Below, in pieces: positions 22,515 through 33,808 of a DNA stretch of 64,000 nt. The stretch lies in contig NC_068926.1 of NCBI RefSeq assembly GCF_023091745.1, positions 45,718,001-45,782,000 of the forward strand, read 5' to 3'. The stretch comes from Budorcas taxicolor. Taxonomy: Eukaryota; Chordata; Mammalia; Artiodactyla; Bovidae. The position numbers and the translations under genes are program-made. Each line of letters begins with the position of its first letter. Within the stretch, counting starts at the first letter, position 1. The notes beneath the pieces were generated by a model. The model ran no database searches, was not told where the DNA came from, and saw only the letters and a list, made by a program, of their open reading frames with translations.

Positions 22515-22712
22515 AAGGAAAACTCTTTTAATTAATTAAAATTAACTAATTAAATTAAAATTAATTTCTCAATTAATTAAAATATGAAATTAAATCAATA
22601 AATTGAATTAACTTAATTTAAATTATTAAGATTAATTAGAACATTAAATTAAATTAATAATTAATAAATTAAATTAGTAAATTTTAATTATAATCATTAA
22701 AATTAATTGAGT
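22515..22712. repeat. AT-only low-complexity tract rich in TTAATT
   Basis: About 200 bp with almost no G or C, built from 'aattaa', 'ttaatt' and 'aattaaatt' words, many self-complementary. L1M sequence appears to flank it. It could form cruciform or slipped structures. Confidence 0.9.
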
Positions 22713-23141
22713 ATCAATAAGTGAATCCAACATGGTCTTAGTATGCAGATCAATAGGCAGAGATGAATCATGTTTCTATGGACAAGAAATGCAAATCTGA
22801 ACCACAAAATACAATTACAGTTGGTCATAACCACGTGCAGGGTCTGTAATCTGAACACTACAAAACACTGAGGCAACAAATCGAAGCAGATCTAAGTAAA
22901 TAAAGAGACATGCCACGATCATGTACCTGAAGACTCAGGAGTCAGCGTATCAGTTCTTTCCCAGGTCATCTCTATGTATAATGCAGTGCAGCAGCTTCAG
23001 CAGGAATTAACTGTAGATGGGCACAAGGTGGTTTTAAAGTTCATTTGAAAAAGCAGATGAGGTAGAACAGCCAGAATGATTTTGAGAAAGAATGAAAGTT
23101 GGAGGAAAGTCCTACCCAATTTTAAGATTTCTCACAAAGTT

Positions 23142-23292
23142 TCACTTTTCACTTTCATGCATTAGAGAAGGAAATGGCAACCCACTCCAGTGTTCTTGCC
23201 TGGAGAATCCCAGGGACGGGGGAGCCTGGTGGGCTGCCGTCTATGGGGTCGCACAGAGTCGGACACAACTGAAGTGACTTAGCAGCGGCAGC
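23142..23292 (+). mobile_element. Bov-A/Bov-tA SINE half, sense
   Basis: 'cactttcatgcattagagaa' is the Bov-A2 linker region. It is followed by 'gcaacccactccagtgttct' and 'gtcgcacagagtcggacaca', and the end reads 'cttagcagcggcagc' (Bov-A2 3' tail). It is one monomer of the Bov-A2 type. Confidence 0.9.
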
Positions 23293-23409
23293 ATACATAT
23301 ATATGTTAAGTTCAGGATAAGATTCTCATTATTATAAATCATTAGAGAAATAAAATTAAAGTTCCAAAGTGTGATACAATTTTACACCTACTCGAATGAT
23401 AGTAAAAAA

Positions 23410-24095
23410 TTAGGCTAAGGAGGGAGGGAAGTATGTATAATTATGGCTGATTTGTGTTATTGTTGGCAGAAACCCATGCAACATTGTAAAAATAACAGAA
23501 ATGCTAAATAAAACTGGAAGAAGGGTATGGTGGGGATGTAATCACAGCATGGGGATGATAGTTAATAATTCTGTATTGCAAACATGGAAGTTGATAAGAG
23601 ATTTTTAAATTAATTGATTGATGCCTGTGCTGGGTCTTCTTTGCTGTGCCTGGGCTTTCTCTAGTTGCAGTGACTGGGTGTTTCTCTCTAGTTGTGGTGT
23701 GCAGGCTTCTCGTTTTGGTGGCTTCTCTTGTTGATGAGCACAAGCTCTAGGTGCATGGGCTTCAGTAGTTGTGGCTCATGAGCTTAGTTTTCCTGCAGCA
23801 GGTGGCATCTTGCAGGACCAGGGACTGAACTGTTTCCCCCGCATTGGTGGATTCTTAACCTCTGGACCACCAGGAAGTCCAAGAAAGCAGATCTTCCTTT
23901 TAAGAAAAAATGTAAGAAAGTAATCTTGAAAGTTCTCATCATATCTCATTTTTAACTTTGTAGGTGATGGATGTTAACTAAATTTATTGTGATGATTATC
24001 TGGCAATGCATACATATATCAAGTCATTATGTTGTATACCTAAACTAATACAAAGTTACATTTCAATTGTATCTCAGTAAAACTGGAGGAAATAA
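23410..24095 (+). mobile_element. Second, younger L1 3' end nested in L1M
   Basis: After the CHR SINE it reads 'gatggatgttaactaaattt', 'catatatcaagtcattatgt' and 'ttgtatctcagtaaaactgg', an L1MA/MB-type 3' terminus. The left boundary is uncertain. A CHR SINE interrupts it at 23610-23881. Confidence 0.65.
23610..23881 (-). mobile_element. CHR-2 tRNA-Glu SINE, near full length
   Basis: Antisense CHR-2 blocks in order: 'gctgggtcttctttgctgtg', 'gtggcttctcttgttgatga', 'gggcttcagtagttgtggct', 'ggattcttaacctctggacc' and 'accaggaagtcc'. About 270 bp. Confidence 0.92.
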
Positions 24096-24178
24096 AAGAG
24101 AGAATCATATGAAATAAATTTACTCTTCATGCATTGCTAGCAGGAACGTACATGATACAGTCACTTGGGAAAATAGTC

Positions 24179-24522
24179 TGTCTTGGTCCATTTGGGTTGC
24201 TATAACAGAATGCCTTAGACTGGCTGGGTGGCTTATAAGCAACAGAAATTTATTTATCACAAAACCAGAGGCTGGGAAGTCCTAGATCTAGGGGCTGGCA
24301 GATTCTCTGTTGTGGTGAGAGCCCAGGTTCTAGTTCATGGCCCTCTTCTCATGGTGTCCTCACAGAGTGGAAGAGGAAGGGAGCTTTCTTGAACCTCTTT
24401 CATAACTAAGCCAATGCCATTCATAAGGCTTCCACCAAAGGCTCCATCTCAAACTACATCACCTTGCGGGTTAGGATTTCAAAATATATATTTGAGAGGA
24501 ATCAAACATTCATACCACAACA
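24179..24522 (-). mobile_element. MLT1A-type LTR (ERVL-MaLR), antisense
   Basis: Reverse MLT1A: 'tggtccatttgggttgctat' (LTR 3' end), 'ggtggcttataagcaacaga', 'ctcacagagtggaagaggaa', 'ttcataaggcttccaccaaa', ending '..gggttaggatttcaaaa' and 'catacca'. About 344 bp, near complete, and flanked by L1M on both sides. MaLR LTRs are non-coding; the family is long extinct. Confidence 0.85.
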
Positions 24523-25114
24523 TAGTTTATCAGTTTTTTAAAACAGTGAATATAAATTTTAAAAAATGAATACGATCCAGCAATTCTACTCTTAGGTGTC
24601 TACTCAAGATAAATAAAAGCAGATATGTACACAAAGACTTGTACACAACTGCTCATGGCTCAACATGTAGTCAAAGCCCCCAAACAATTAAAATAGCCAC
24701 TGAGTGGTGAAGAAAGAGACAAAACGTGTTTTACGTGTTTACTGACACACCTATTGGCAATAAAAGAACCAAGCACTGCTGCACACAACTTGAGTGAATT
24801 GTCAAGACGTGATGCCAAGTGAATGAAGCCAGATGGGAAAGTCCTCCTCAGGTACTGTTCCATCTATGTGGAAATTCAGGAAGGCAGATCCATAGAGACA
24901 GACACTATACTCCTGGTTGCTAGAGGCTGGGGTAAGAACTGAGTGTGACTGCAAGTAGGATCTTTGGGAGGGTGCTGGGAATGTTCTAAAATTTCATTAT
25001 AGTGATGGTTGTGCAACTCTTTGAATTCACTGCAAATCATTGAATGGTATGTTTCAAAAAGCCTATGTTGTAATGTGTCAATTGTAATCCGAAAAGGTAT
25101 TTAAAAATGCTATT

Positions 25115-25805
25115 GCACACCTTACTAGAAAGGACAAACATTAAAAGACTTACTGGACAGAGTGCTGTTGAGGATGTGAATCAACCAGAACTTTACACAC
25201 AACTGGCAAGAGCATGAAATGGCACACTCTCAGAAAATAATACAATGGTTTCTTGAAAAGTTAACACACTTGTACATATGACCCAGTCAGTCCACTCCTA
25301 GATTCTCACCTGTAAGAAATGTAAGCAAATGTCTAAACAGAAACATGTGCGCAAATATCCACAGCACATTTATTTGTAATGAGTGAAAGCTGGGTGTAAC
25401 TCAAACGTCCATCAGCAGTTGAATAGAAAGCAATCTGTGGTCCATGCATACAGGGAACTACTTAGCAGTGAAACGGATGAACCAAGATATATGCAGCCAC
25501 ATGAATCTCAAAACAGTTATTCTGAGTAAAAGACGCCAGACAAAATGAGCGCAAGTAGTAGGATCACATTTATATAGAATTCTAGAAAATGGAAATATTT
25601 TATCATGAGTGTAGGTGGGGCATTGGTTGCCAGGCAGAAGGCTGGGGTGACAAAAAGAAACAAGATTTGGAGTGATGAATACACTCATTATTGTGACTGT
25701 GGTGATGGTTTCACACGGATGCACATATGTCCAGAACTATCAGTAAGTGCCCTTCATTTTTTGCCAACTTCATTTCAACTCGGTGAAGATTTTAAAAGCA
25801 GAAAA
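25115..25805 (+). mobile_element. Second L1M 3' half
   Basis: It repeats landmarks already passed in the preceding L1M: 'gaccagtc'-like 'atgacccagtcagtccactc', 'aatgtctaaacagaaacatg', 'caaacgtccatcagcagttg' and 'ttggttgccaggcagaaggc'. Two independent sense L1 3' halves therefore lie head to tail. Confidence 0.75.
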
Positions 25806-27014
25806 TAAAAGCAAACTGGAAAATTCAGAAAATTTCCCAGAAAAACACCCCACCAACAATCCCAGCCTATGTCAACTGAACACAGCCCTCAGAGAGCATT
25901 GCCTCTAAGTGCAGATCTTAGGATGAAAATGTCAAACCAGGAAGCTTCTGGGGGTGGATAGGAGCATGGGCTTCCCTCCTGGTGTGCTGGTCCCAGGCAG
26001 CGTGGTTGGTCCTCACAGTACAGGGAGTCTCTGTACCATGAAGGTGGCTGTTGCGAGCGCAGCATCTGCAGTGCGGAGTGATCTCTGCAGGGGCACTGAG
26101 TGTCTGCGGGACTTTGATGTGAATCTCTGGTTGCAGGACGAGGACAGCTCATCACTCACAAATTCCCGTGTTGAAACTGGAGATTTTAGCTAAGTGTCCA
26201 CTCTCAGGATAAAAACCTGGGAAGGGAGATCCAGCCTGTTTTATCAGGAGACTTTTATTTGATGGGCATCGTGCTGGAGAGCTGTCACCAAGCTTCTCCC
26301 TGGCAGAGAAGCAGGGGTCCAGGTGTTCCAAGAAGGCAATTTCTGGCTCAGCCTTGACAGCTCCTTGGTCTGAAGGGAAAAGCTGAGCAGGTCAGAGGTG
26401 TTCCCAGTGTTATCATCATTACTAACAAGGGGCCAGGGCTGGGCTGTAAACACTGGACAAACTAAAGCCAGCTTATTTTCTGTCTGTTATCAGAGGTGAA
26501 CAGAGCCAGCTGCCTCCTCACACTTCCCTGGTTTGAGGAAGGAGTCTTTTCCCATTTTGTCCATTTGACAGTAACTTCGTTTACAAGGACCTGGGCAGGA
26601 GGTGGTTAGTGGCAGAGGACAGCAGGGCAGGCTGTGCATGTGTGTTGCCCCTCTCCAGGCAGCGATGCTCTGCAAAGGCAAGGGTCACCTCTGAGAAGCT
26701 GCGGGCACAGCCTCCTCTTCATGGGAAAGGCGCTGAAAGGGGCAGCAAATGGTGTGGTTGACCTGGTGTGATGCCAGGATTCTCAGAATATCTGACCACA
26801 GGAGCCTTGCGCTGGAGGCTGCAGCTCCTATATCCTGTTGAACTTGGGTGGTGCAGAGGACACTGGGGGAAAGGGTAGCCTGTGAGGTGAGGCCCCATCT
26901 CTCAGTCTGGATGGCAGGATCCCCAATATTTGGGCAAAGTCACTCCATCCAGCATGGAGTAGTGATGCCTATGCATGCTCCTCCTAAAACCTTCGGTGGC
27001 TCCTAAAACCTTCC
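25806..27014. other. Single-copy sequence
   Basis: No exon or repeat family recognised, apart from a 19-bp tandem duplication at its right end. Confidence 0.4.
26981..27013. repeat. Short tandem duplication, 19-bp period
   Basis: 'ctcctaaaaccttc' occurs at 26981-26994 and again at 27000-27013; the bases after each copy diverge. It immediately precedes the MIR. Confidence 0.85.
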
Positions 27015-27110
27015 GCAGGTTCAGATGTTTAATCTCCGTAAGGAGCGGACAGGTACCATTACTGCTGTCTACATGCGAGGACCGGGAGATGCAGAGGTGA
27101 GATGACTTGT
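27015..27110 (-). mobile_element. MIR SINE remnant
   Basis: Reverse MIR pattern: 'tttaatctccgtaaggagcg', 'aggtaccattactgctgtct', 'gggagatgcagaggtgagat', 'gacttgtgcag'. Confidence 0.55.
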
Positions 27111-28996
27111 GCAGGACGGAGGAAGGGGCACCAGGACGCGATCCTGTGGTGTTGCATGCAGCCCCACGCTCAGGACCTCCCCCAGGCTTGGAATCTGTCA
27201 ACATCAGGTAATGCTGTGGGCATCTCCCTGGAAGCACGAGCCCCTCTGGGCCACGGCCACAAGGGGCTGCAGCCGGAGGATCACCGCGGGTGGCTCTCAG
27301 CCACCCTTGTGCTGTCTGCCCACCTGAGCTGGGAAGGAGGCGGTGAAGCCCTGTGAAGCCTGGCGGGCGGCTGCTCCTCGATCTGCAGGTCAGACCTCAG
27401 ATCCTGGCCTCCTGGACCAGCAGGAAATGGGCAGCATCTCTCGGTCCCATCACGTGGACGCTTCTCTGAACTGTGGGGGCGTCAGTCTACTATGGACTGA
27501 AACGTGACCCCAGTTGGACGGGCAACAGGGGCTGTGGGGCAGGGTCTGCCCATGCCAAGGAGAGTGTGGGGGGCTGCAGGTAAGACAGTCCTGCAAAACC
27601 ACCCAGTCTCCTCCGGATGCGGCCGGTTGTGCACCTGTCCCCCCTCTGCTCCACTCACAGCGCAGACCTGCTTTTTCCCCCACTGGACTCAGACCCCACA
27701 GCTCCCACTGCCCACCCTGGGAGGAGATGTGGCAATTCTGGATCCCTGCAGTCTTGCCCCACCTCCTGGGGTGACCAAAATAAGTTTAAAGCATGACTAT
27801 CAGTCCCCTGAAATGTGCAAGGACTTTGCCACCTGAGGCCCACATCTCCGAATTCAAGACTGTTTGTGATGATTAGAAATCTCTTCCCTGGGGATGGGAT
27901 GACTCCGCACAGGTGATACCAGTTTCATCAGACCGTCCTCACTGAGGGTCTTCCTGATGTGCCTGGAGTTCTGAAGGTAAAGGCTGCTCACAGCGCCACC
28001 ACCCAGCTGGAATGAGCACGTACTCAATTGCTGTTCAGGAGGCTTGTTTGAGGACATTTTTTCTACTAACTTCTGAGCAAAGATAGATTTCCCCCCCATA
28101 ACACAACAATAAAACCTTCATAAGCAATAACTATGTGTTTCTTATGTGAGTCGTAAATTCCCTAAGTGGATAAAAAGCAATTAAGCCTGTAAATGCCTGG
28201 TATCTTCAACAGATACAATAGAGAAGAGTCTGCTCCCCACCTGTTTTGGGGGATTGCTGCTTCAGTGGGGGAGGAGGCCATCTCTTGTAGGACAGGAAGA
28301 CCTCAACATCCTTGGTGATCAGAATTGGCATGGGATCAGAATCATCCTGAAACGTAATGCCTAAACGGCATGTTCTCACATACAGACCTGCTGAGTGTTG
28401 GCTCAGGTAGGCTGACTGGTTTCAGGGCTCACTCATGGGTCAGCAGAGGGCAGGGGGCTGCCAGGGCTGGGCTAAACGTGGCCAAGGAGTCTCTGGTCCT
28501 ATCATCTCTTATCCCTTTTGGGACTGATGGGCCAGCCTAGGCATACTCTTCTCCCCACAAGAGAAGAGAAGTAAGAGGGAACAGGACATATCAGAAGGCT
28601 CTGGAGTCCAGCTTAGAATTGCCCCATTGCCCTTCTCCCTCCATCTAGTGGGCAGAGCAAGTCACATGTTTAAACCCAAAGTCAAGAGAACAGGTGAGCA
28701 TACAAGAGCAGGTGAAGAACTGGGGACAACAGCACAGTCTCTCATGGGATCAACCTTGAACTTTCCACCTTGTCCCCAGATGGGCGCAGATTGCAGTTCC
28801 AGAAAGGAATGCAGGAGAGGCGGTTTCTCGCACACATTTAAATTCCTGCTTCTCCCTGAGATGTGTTGCCCGCACCATTCTGTGAGTTAATGTGTGTGTG
28901 CAGCTACATTTTGCATGTAAAACATCTGCAATTATCTTGTCTGAAGAATTGTATTTTCACTATGGTTGACTCTTGAACAACTCCAGTGTTAGGCAT
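27111..28996. other. Single-copy sequence
   Basis: No exon recognised. The final bases ('ggttgactcttgaacaactc') resemble the start of a common mammalian LTR/DNA repeat that is cut off by the SINE at 29000. Confidence 0.4.
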
Positions 28997-28999
28997 CCT

Positions 29000-29090
29000 T
29001 TCCAGTATTCTTGCCTGGAGAATCCGCACGGAGAGAGGAGCCTGGTGGGCTCCAATCCATGGAGATTCAAAGAGTTGGATACGACTGAGC
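29000..29090 (+). mobile_element. Bov-tA SINE, 3' part
   Basis: 'ttccagtattcttgcctgga', 'gagaggagcctggtgggctc' and 'aaagagttggatacgactga' are the middle and tail of Bov-tA. The head is missing. Confidence 0.88.
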
Positions 29091-29099
29091 AGCTATGAA

Positions 29100-29790
29100 C
29101 CATGTACAATATTATGTTACAAGTATACAATATCCTGATTCACAATTATTAAAGGTTATGCATTTATAGTTATTATAGAATATTGACTGTATTCCCTGTG
29201 TTGTACAGTATACCCTTGTAGCTTATTTTATACCTAATAGTTGGTTCCTCTTACTCCCCCACACTTACAGTGCCTCTTCCCTCTTCTGTCCTCCCTGGTA
29301 ACCACTAGTTTGTTCTCTGTATCTGTGAGTCGGCTTCTTTTCTATTTACTAGTATGTTGTATTATATAGTAGATGGTATGTTCCACACATAAGTGATATC
29401 ATACAGTATTTATCTTTCTCTGTCTGACTTATTTCACTTAGTATAATGTGCTTCAAGCCTGTCTGTGTTGTTGCAAATGGCAAAGTTTCATTATTTTTTA
29501 TGATTAAGATGTATGTATATATACATATGTATACCACATCTTTATTCATTCATCTGTTGATGGACACTTAGGTGGTTTCCATAGCTTGACTTTTGTAAAT
29601 AATGCTGCTGTGAACACTGGCGTTGCATGTATATTTTCAAATTGGTATTTTTCAGATATATACCTACAAGTGGAATTGGGAGGTCACATGCTGGTTCTAT
29701 TTTTAGCTTTTTGAGGAACCTCCATACTGTTTTCCACAGAAGCTGCCACACAGGTTTCCTGTAAACAATGAAAAAATGGTATTTAACCTG
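29100..29790 (-). mobile_element. L1 3' end, antisense
   Basis: Reverse L1 3' UTR and ORF2 end: 'tattccctgtgttgtacagt', 'ttctctgtatctgtgagtcg', 'tgtgttgttgcaaatggcaa', 'gtaaataatgctgctgtgaa' and 'ggaacctccatactgttttc'. It is truncated at about 29770-29790. Confidence 0.9.
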
Positions 29791-30539
29791 TCTCAGTGTG
29801 GGCACACTTCTGTGGTTGCTGGTTTTATTTGTTTATAAACAACATTTCAGTGAATGTTTTATTCACACACACAGTCACACACACAAACGGATACATTTAT
29901 TGAACTGATTTCCAGAAATGAAAATCCCGTCAAGGAGGAGGGCAGATGGGAATGGATCAGGCTGCAGCAGGAGGCACCTGCAGGCTGAGTGTAGGAAGCT
30001 CCCGTGATAACATATCCTTCCTGTGCAGGGACCACATCCTGGGGAGTGAGGAGAGGCTGGTCTGTGAGGGATGACGCCTCTGGCTCAATGGAGCTCCAAA
30101 TGAGTCTACAGATGAACAAAGGCTAAATTGGAGTCGTGGACCTTTCTGACTTCAGGGAATGTTCTAACAGCCAGTGCCTTATTTTTTCCACAATTGTAGA
30201 GAAAACAAATTTTTGAAAACTGGTGAAGGGCATTTGTTTCCTTCCTGTGTCGGTTGAAGGCAGACTTTTAGCTACTTTATCCAGGGAAGATTTCATAAAG
30301 CCCCAAGCTCACAAGGAGAACTGATGGGAACCAGATAATTTCTTCAGTTCAGTAGGGTAAAAGGGCTTGTTACCTGCTCCTGACAGCATCTGGAGCCCTG
30401 TTTGGTGCTTTAGACTGCAGCCAGGAGGGCAAGCAGCCAGAGAGACTTTTTTAGAGAAGAGAACCACCCCAGAGACTAAATAAACATGAACAGTGTAACA
30501 ACCCCAGATTTAGTATTTACAAAGTCAGAAGCTAAATCT

Positions 30540-30720
30540 TGCTCAGGCTTCAAGTCCATCTTGTCTTGGCTGTGGGTTTGGTCCATATCATTGTCACTCC
30601 AGGACCCTGGCTGCTGAGGCAGCTTCTATCTGGAACACTGCTATTCACTGTGGCAGGGGAAAGAGAATGACACGCTGGTTTCTAAAGCTTCTATCAGAGG
30701 AGACACCCCACTCCTCTCAC
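30540..30720. mobile_element. Ancient interspersed repeat, family not named
   Basis: 'ccaggaccctggctgctgag', 'ctatctggaacactgctatt' and 'taaagcttctatcagaggag' follow the pattern of an old mammalian LTR-like repeat ('gacccaggctga..ctctggaacatgcc..aaagcttctgc'). The region at 52500-52720 looks like the same family. Confidence 0.35.
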
Positions 30721-32054
30721 ATTCCACTAGTAAGAATTACAGGATAGAGGCAGGTGTCCTCCCATTGGACTTGAAGCTGACAGAGTGTGAGGTCTGGAGC
30801 TGCTGCAGCCATTTTGCATCCATCAGGGAGAGCATATCTGAGAATGAACTTGATCCAGAAGAAGAAATGAGAGAGAGGGAAAGAGGGACCCTAATAACAT
30901 CACTGGGTCTGAATCCAGCCTTGGAGAGGCCAGGTGTAGCCCTACACTGTGGAGCTTGAATCTGAAACCCTCACTTTATCTAAAGCTGGTGAGAGTTGGG
31001 TTTTCTATCACTTATAACCAAACACATTTAGCTGTCTAGAGCTCTTCAGGCTCTGCCTGGCCTTTTTCAGGACATAGGACTGAGGAGGTGGAGAGTCCAC
31101 TGATGCAGGAAGACCCCTTCACAGGCAGGGCCCATGGACTAGCAAAGGGCTCAGGGATCAGCTCTGGATTCTGATGACCTGGGGTGGAACCTGGGTTTTC
31201 ACTTGTGCAGCTTCTGCTTCATCTCCTCTCTCTCAAAATCAGAGTCATAATAGAACATACTTCTTGGGGCTTGGGATTAAGGAGACCAGACAAGTAAAAA
31301 GTAAATTCCTGCTGCCTATCAGTGCTCAAAAAAAGTCAGCTGGGCTTGTCTCTGTGTCTCCAATACTGACCCAGGATCTGGGGTGAGTAATTTCTCAGGA
31401 AATGTGACAAGTTTGTGAGCACAATCCTTTATGAGATAGGAACGTGAGGATGGGGACCTCAGAAAACATGTGGGTGAGGGGGTCTCCCGGAGAAGACAGG
31501 TCAGAAACTGATAATGATGAACAAGCGGGATTCCTATGGGAAGAGGGGGATGGGAGGGACAGAGGCTTGCCCCACAGCAGTGACGAGGACCAGTGGCAGA
31601 GTGACAGAGGCTGGCTGGTGTCACCTGCGAGGGCTTCGTATCATGAAGCACAGGTAGATGGGTGAGAGTGGGCATGAAATGTTACAATATATCGTCCAGT
31701 GGAAGCAGATGGCTATGAAATGCCATGTACTGTATTATCCTATGTTTGGTGAAAGAAAAGTTTTACTTATCTTTCCCTAAAAACAAAGAAGGAGAACCAT
31801 CAAAATATTACTAGTGAATGTGAATTATTAATTTTTCTCTTCTTATTCTGTAAATGATTGTTACTTTTATTTTAATAATATTTGAATATTTACTTTGCAT
31901 GTATCTGAATAATATAAAATTTGAAAAAGTTATTTATTTGTAGAGAAACAAGTCAAGCCAAATCCCAAGGGAAAAAATGACTCCACTCTTTCAAAGAAAT
32001 AAGTCTCATGAGAAAGAAGACGCTCATTAAGATAAAAGGAAGAAGGGAGGGGGA

Positions 32055-32130
32055 GTGATGACCACGGTGTGGATATTGATGATGAGGATGCATATGACTG
32101 TGGAAAGGATCACGATAATGATGCTGACAG
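32055..32130. repeat. Imperfect (GAT)-rich simple repeat
   Basis: 'gatattgatgatgaggatgc' and 'cgataatgatgctgac': degenerate GAT/AAT trinucleotide sequence just before a MIR. Confidence 0.6.
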
Positions 32131-32164
32131 CCTTGGTCCTGTGCTCATTAGGACATGTCTTTGG

Positions 32165-32320
32165 ACCAGAGAATGGGCCACTCTGCCTCAGCTTCCTCAT
32201 CTGCAAACTGAGGATAAACCTTCCCCACGTCATGAGGACTGAGTGAACTGGTCCTGTGATTAGAGCTCCCCAAGCAGGACCAGCACTGAGTGAACATCTT
32301 TAATGCTGGTCTTCCCATTT
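32165..32320 (+). mobile_element. MIR SINE remnant
   Basis: 'gcctcagcttcctcatctgc' followed by 'aaactgaggataaac' and 'catgaggactgagtgaa' is the MIR core in sense orientation. Confidence 0.7.
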
Positions 32321-33199
32321 GCACACTGACCAGGGCAGATGGGGTCTCAGAGGGGGTAATGACAGAGGTCACTCCTTCATGGGCTGCCTAGAAAGTGGAC
32401 GTGCTCACCAGGAGGCTGGTTTGCTCCTGTCAGCTGTCATTGGGAAGCCCAGTCTGGGTCTATTACACAGAGTTGTTCTGATTCCACGTCCTGATCTTGC
32501 TACATCGGGAAAATTGTGTAGGTGTAGAAGCCAGATTCTCTATAAGAAAAGATAAAGGTGTCTCCAGCAGACAGATCAGATAGAGAGTGAGTTCCCCTTT
32601 GTTAAGAGGTGTCAGTGAGTCACCATGTGGGGGAAGACAGGTTTCTCTGCTTCAATCTCCTTTCATTCAAATTCAGTATCTCAATTGCCCACATAACATG
32701 CTCAGATCCAGAGCTGGGGGCCAGAGGCCAGAGGGGGAATGGCAGCTGCACGTCACACCAGAATGATGCACGATCGTGTCCCTTCTGTGGGCTGTGACGT
32801 GAGGATGTTGAGAGACCAGGGCTTTCAGGTAATAAATACCTCCTCTTCCTTCCTAACTCTGTGCCTTAGAGCCCACCATCAGGACTCACCATGCACTGTC
32901 CCCAGACACCCTGAGAAATGCTTAGGCTGGGTGTGTCTATCCAACTGTGCCCCTCAGGTTGGTGCTGCAGGTGGTCAGTGTCAGAAGGGGACAGTGGCAG
33001 GGCTGTGAGCATCTGGAGCTGAGGTAAGGAGATGCTAGCAGGGCCTTCATGAGGAGGTGGACCACAGGGGAGCCTGGAGGATGAGCATGTTGACAAAGTC
33101 TTGAGGGGAGGGAGGGACATTCTGGGAACAGCGAGGTGAGGACAAAATCCCAATGATGAGGAATAAAGACTGTCCAGAGAGATAGAGGGTGTGTTGTGC
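32321..33199. other. Single-copy sequence
   Basis: No feature recognised. Frames of about 90 codons occur on both strands without domains. Confidence 0.4.
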
Positions 33200-33430
33200 T
33201 GCCTGGAGTATGAGTAAGAGCATGGGCGTGGGGCTGCTGGGTCTGAGTCCAGCCTCTGCGAACAGCTCTGTTCAACATTAGGTGAGTCTCTTGACCTCTC
33301 TGAGTCTCGACATCTTCATCATTCCAACGGGGATGGTGACAGTACTACTTTGTAAGTTTGTGATGACGGTAAAGGAGTAATAGACTGAAAGCGCTTAGAG
33401 CAGAGCCTGTACACATGAGCACCACAGTCA
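33200..33430 (+). mobile_element. MIR SINE, near full length
   Basis: 'gagtaagagcatgggcgtgg', 'gctgggtctgagtccagcct', 'cttgacctctctgagtctcg', 'aacggggatggtgacagtac' and 'gaaagcgcttagagcagagc' follow the complete MIR order. Confidence 0.8.
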
Positions 33431-33444
33431 GCGACGGCTGTGTT

Positions 33445-33530
33445 GGCGATGGTGCTTGTGATGTTGATGACGGTGATGATGATGGTGTTGGTGAAGGTGA
33501 TAACAGTGACAACGGTGATATCTGATGAAA
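33445..33530. repeat. (GATGGT)-like simple repeat
   Basis: Degenerate 'gatggtgcttgtgatgttga' and 'tgatgatgatggtgttggtg' hexamer/trinucleotide run right after the MIR 3' end. Confidence 0.7.
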
Positions 33531-33675
33531 ACAGACAGCCCGAGATGGATATAACACTCCCCCAGGATCACACCACAGGACAAACCCTGAGACTCCAAGA
33601 GACGCTAGAAGCTTCTGATGGTGCTGTGCAGTCACTCTTCAAGGACTGAGACAGATGGCCTTCATAAATGTTGCA

Positions 33676-33808
33676 TCCTAGATACTCCTGGTGGTTCAGT
33701 GGTTAAGACTCTGTGCTTCCAGTGCAGATAGCACAGGTTTGATCCTCGGTCAGAGAACTAAGATCCCACATGCCACGTGGTGCAGCCAAAAAACAAAAAA
33801 AAAGAAAG
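33676..33808 (+). mobile_element. CHR SINE, sense
   Basis: 'ggtggttcagtggttaagac', 'cttccagtgcagatagcaca', 'gatcctcggtcagagaacta' and 'agatcccacatgccacgtgg', then an A-rich tail. Relatively complete short CHR copy. Confidence 0.9.

Larger units (their letters stand above)
17520..25090 (+). mobile_element. Ancient L1M LINE, heavily interrupted
   Basis: L1M sequence can be followed in order in sense orientation. The ORF1 3' part gives 'gttggaattatcagacaaac' and 'agacctgtgggacaaacac'. The inter-ORF region follows to about 18640 and again from about 19486. The ORF2 middle shows 'tgtctataagaaacccattt' and 'ggccagcacttccaccctga', then 'gttcaatatcaattacacca'. The 3' part shows 'gatccagcaattctactctt' near 24575 and ends at about 25090. 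Later insertions split it at 18641, 19906, 20302, 20757, 21116, 22515, 23142, 23410 and 24179. Every frame is broken. Confidence 0.75.
29791..32164. other. Mostly single-copy sequence
   Basis: Contains an old repeat patch at 30540-30720 (own entry), a 'cacacacacagtcacacaca' stretch near 29863, and an AT-rich block at about 31680-31950. No exon recognised. Confidence 0.4.

Noticed and set aside
33676..33808. tRNA-like sequence as a tRNA gene
   Set aside because: It is the tRNA-Glu-derived head of a CHR SINE with an A-rich tail and no intact cloverleaf; the same holds for the other CHR copies.
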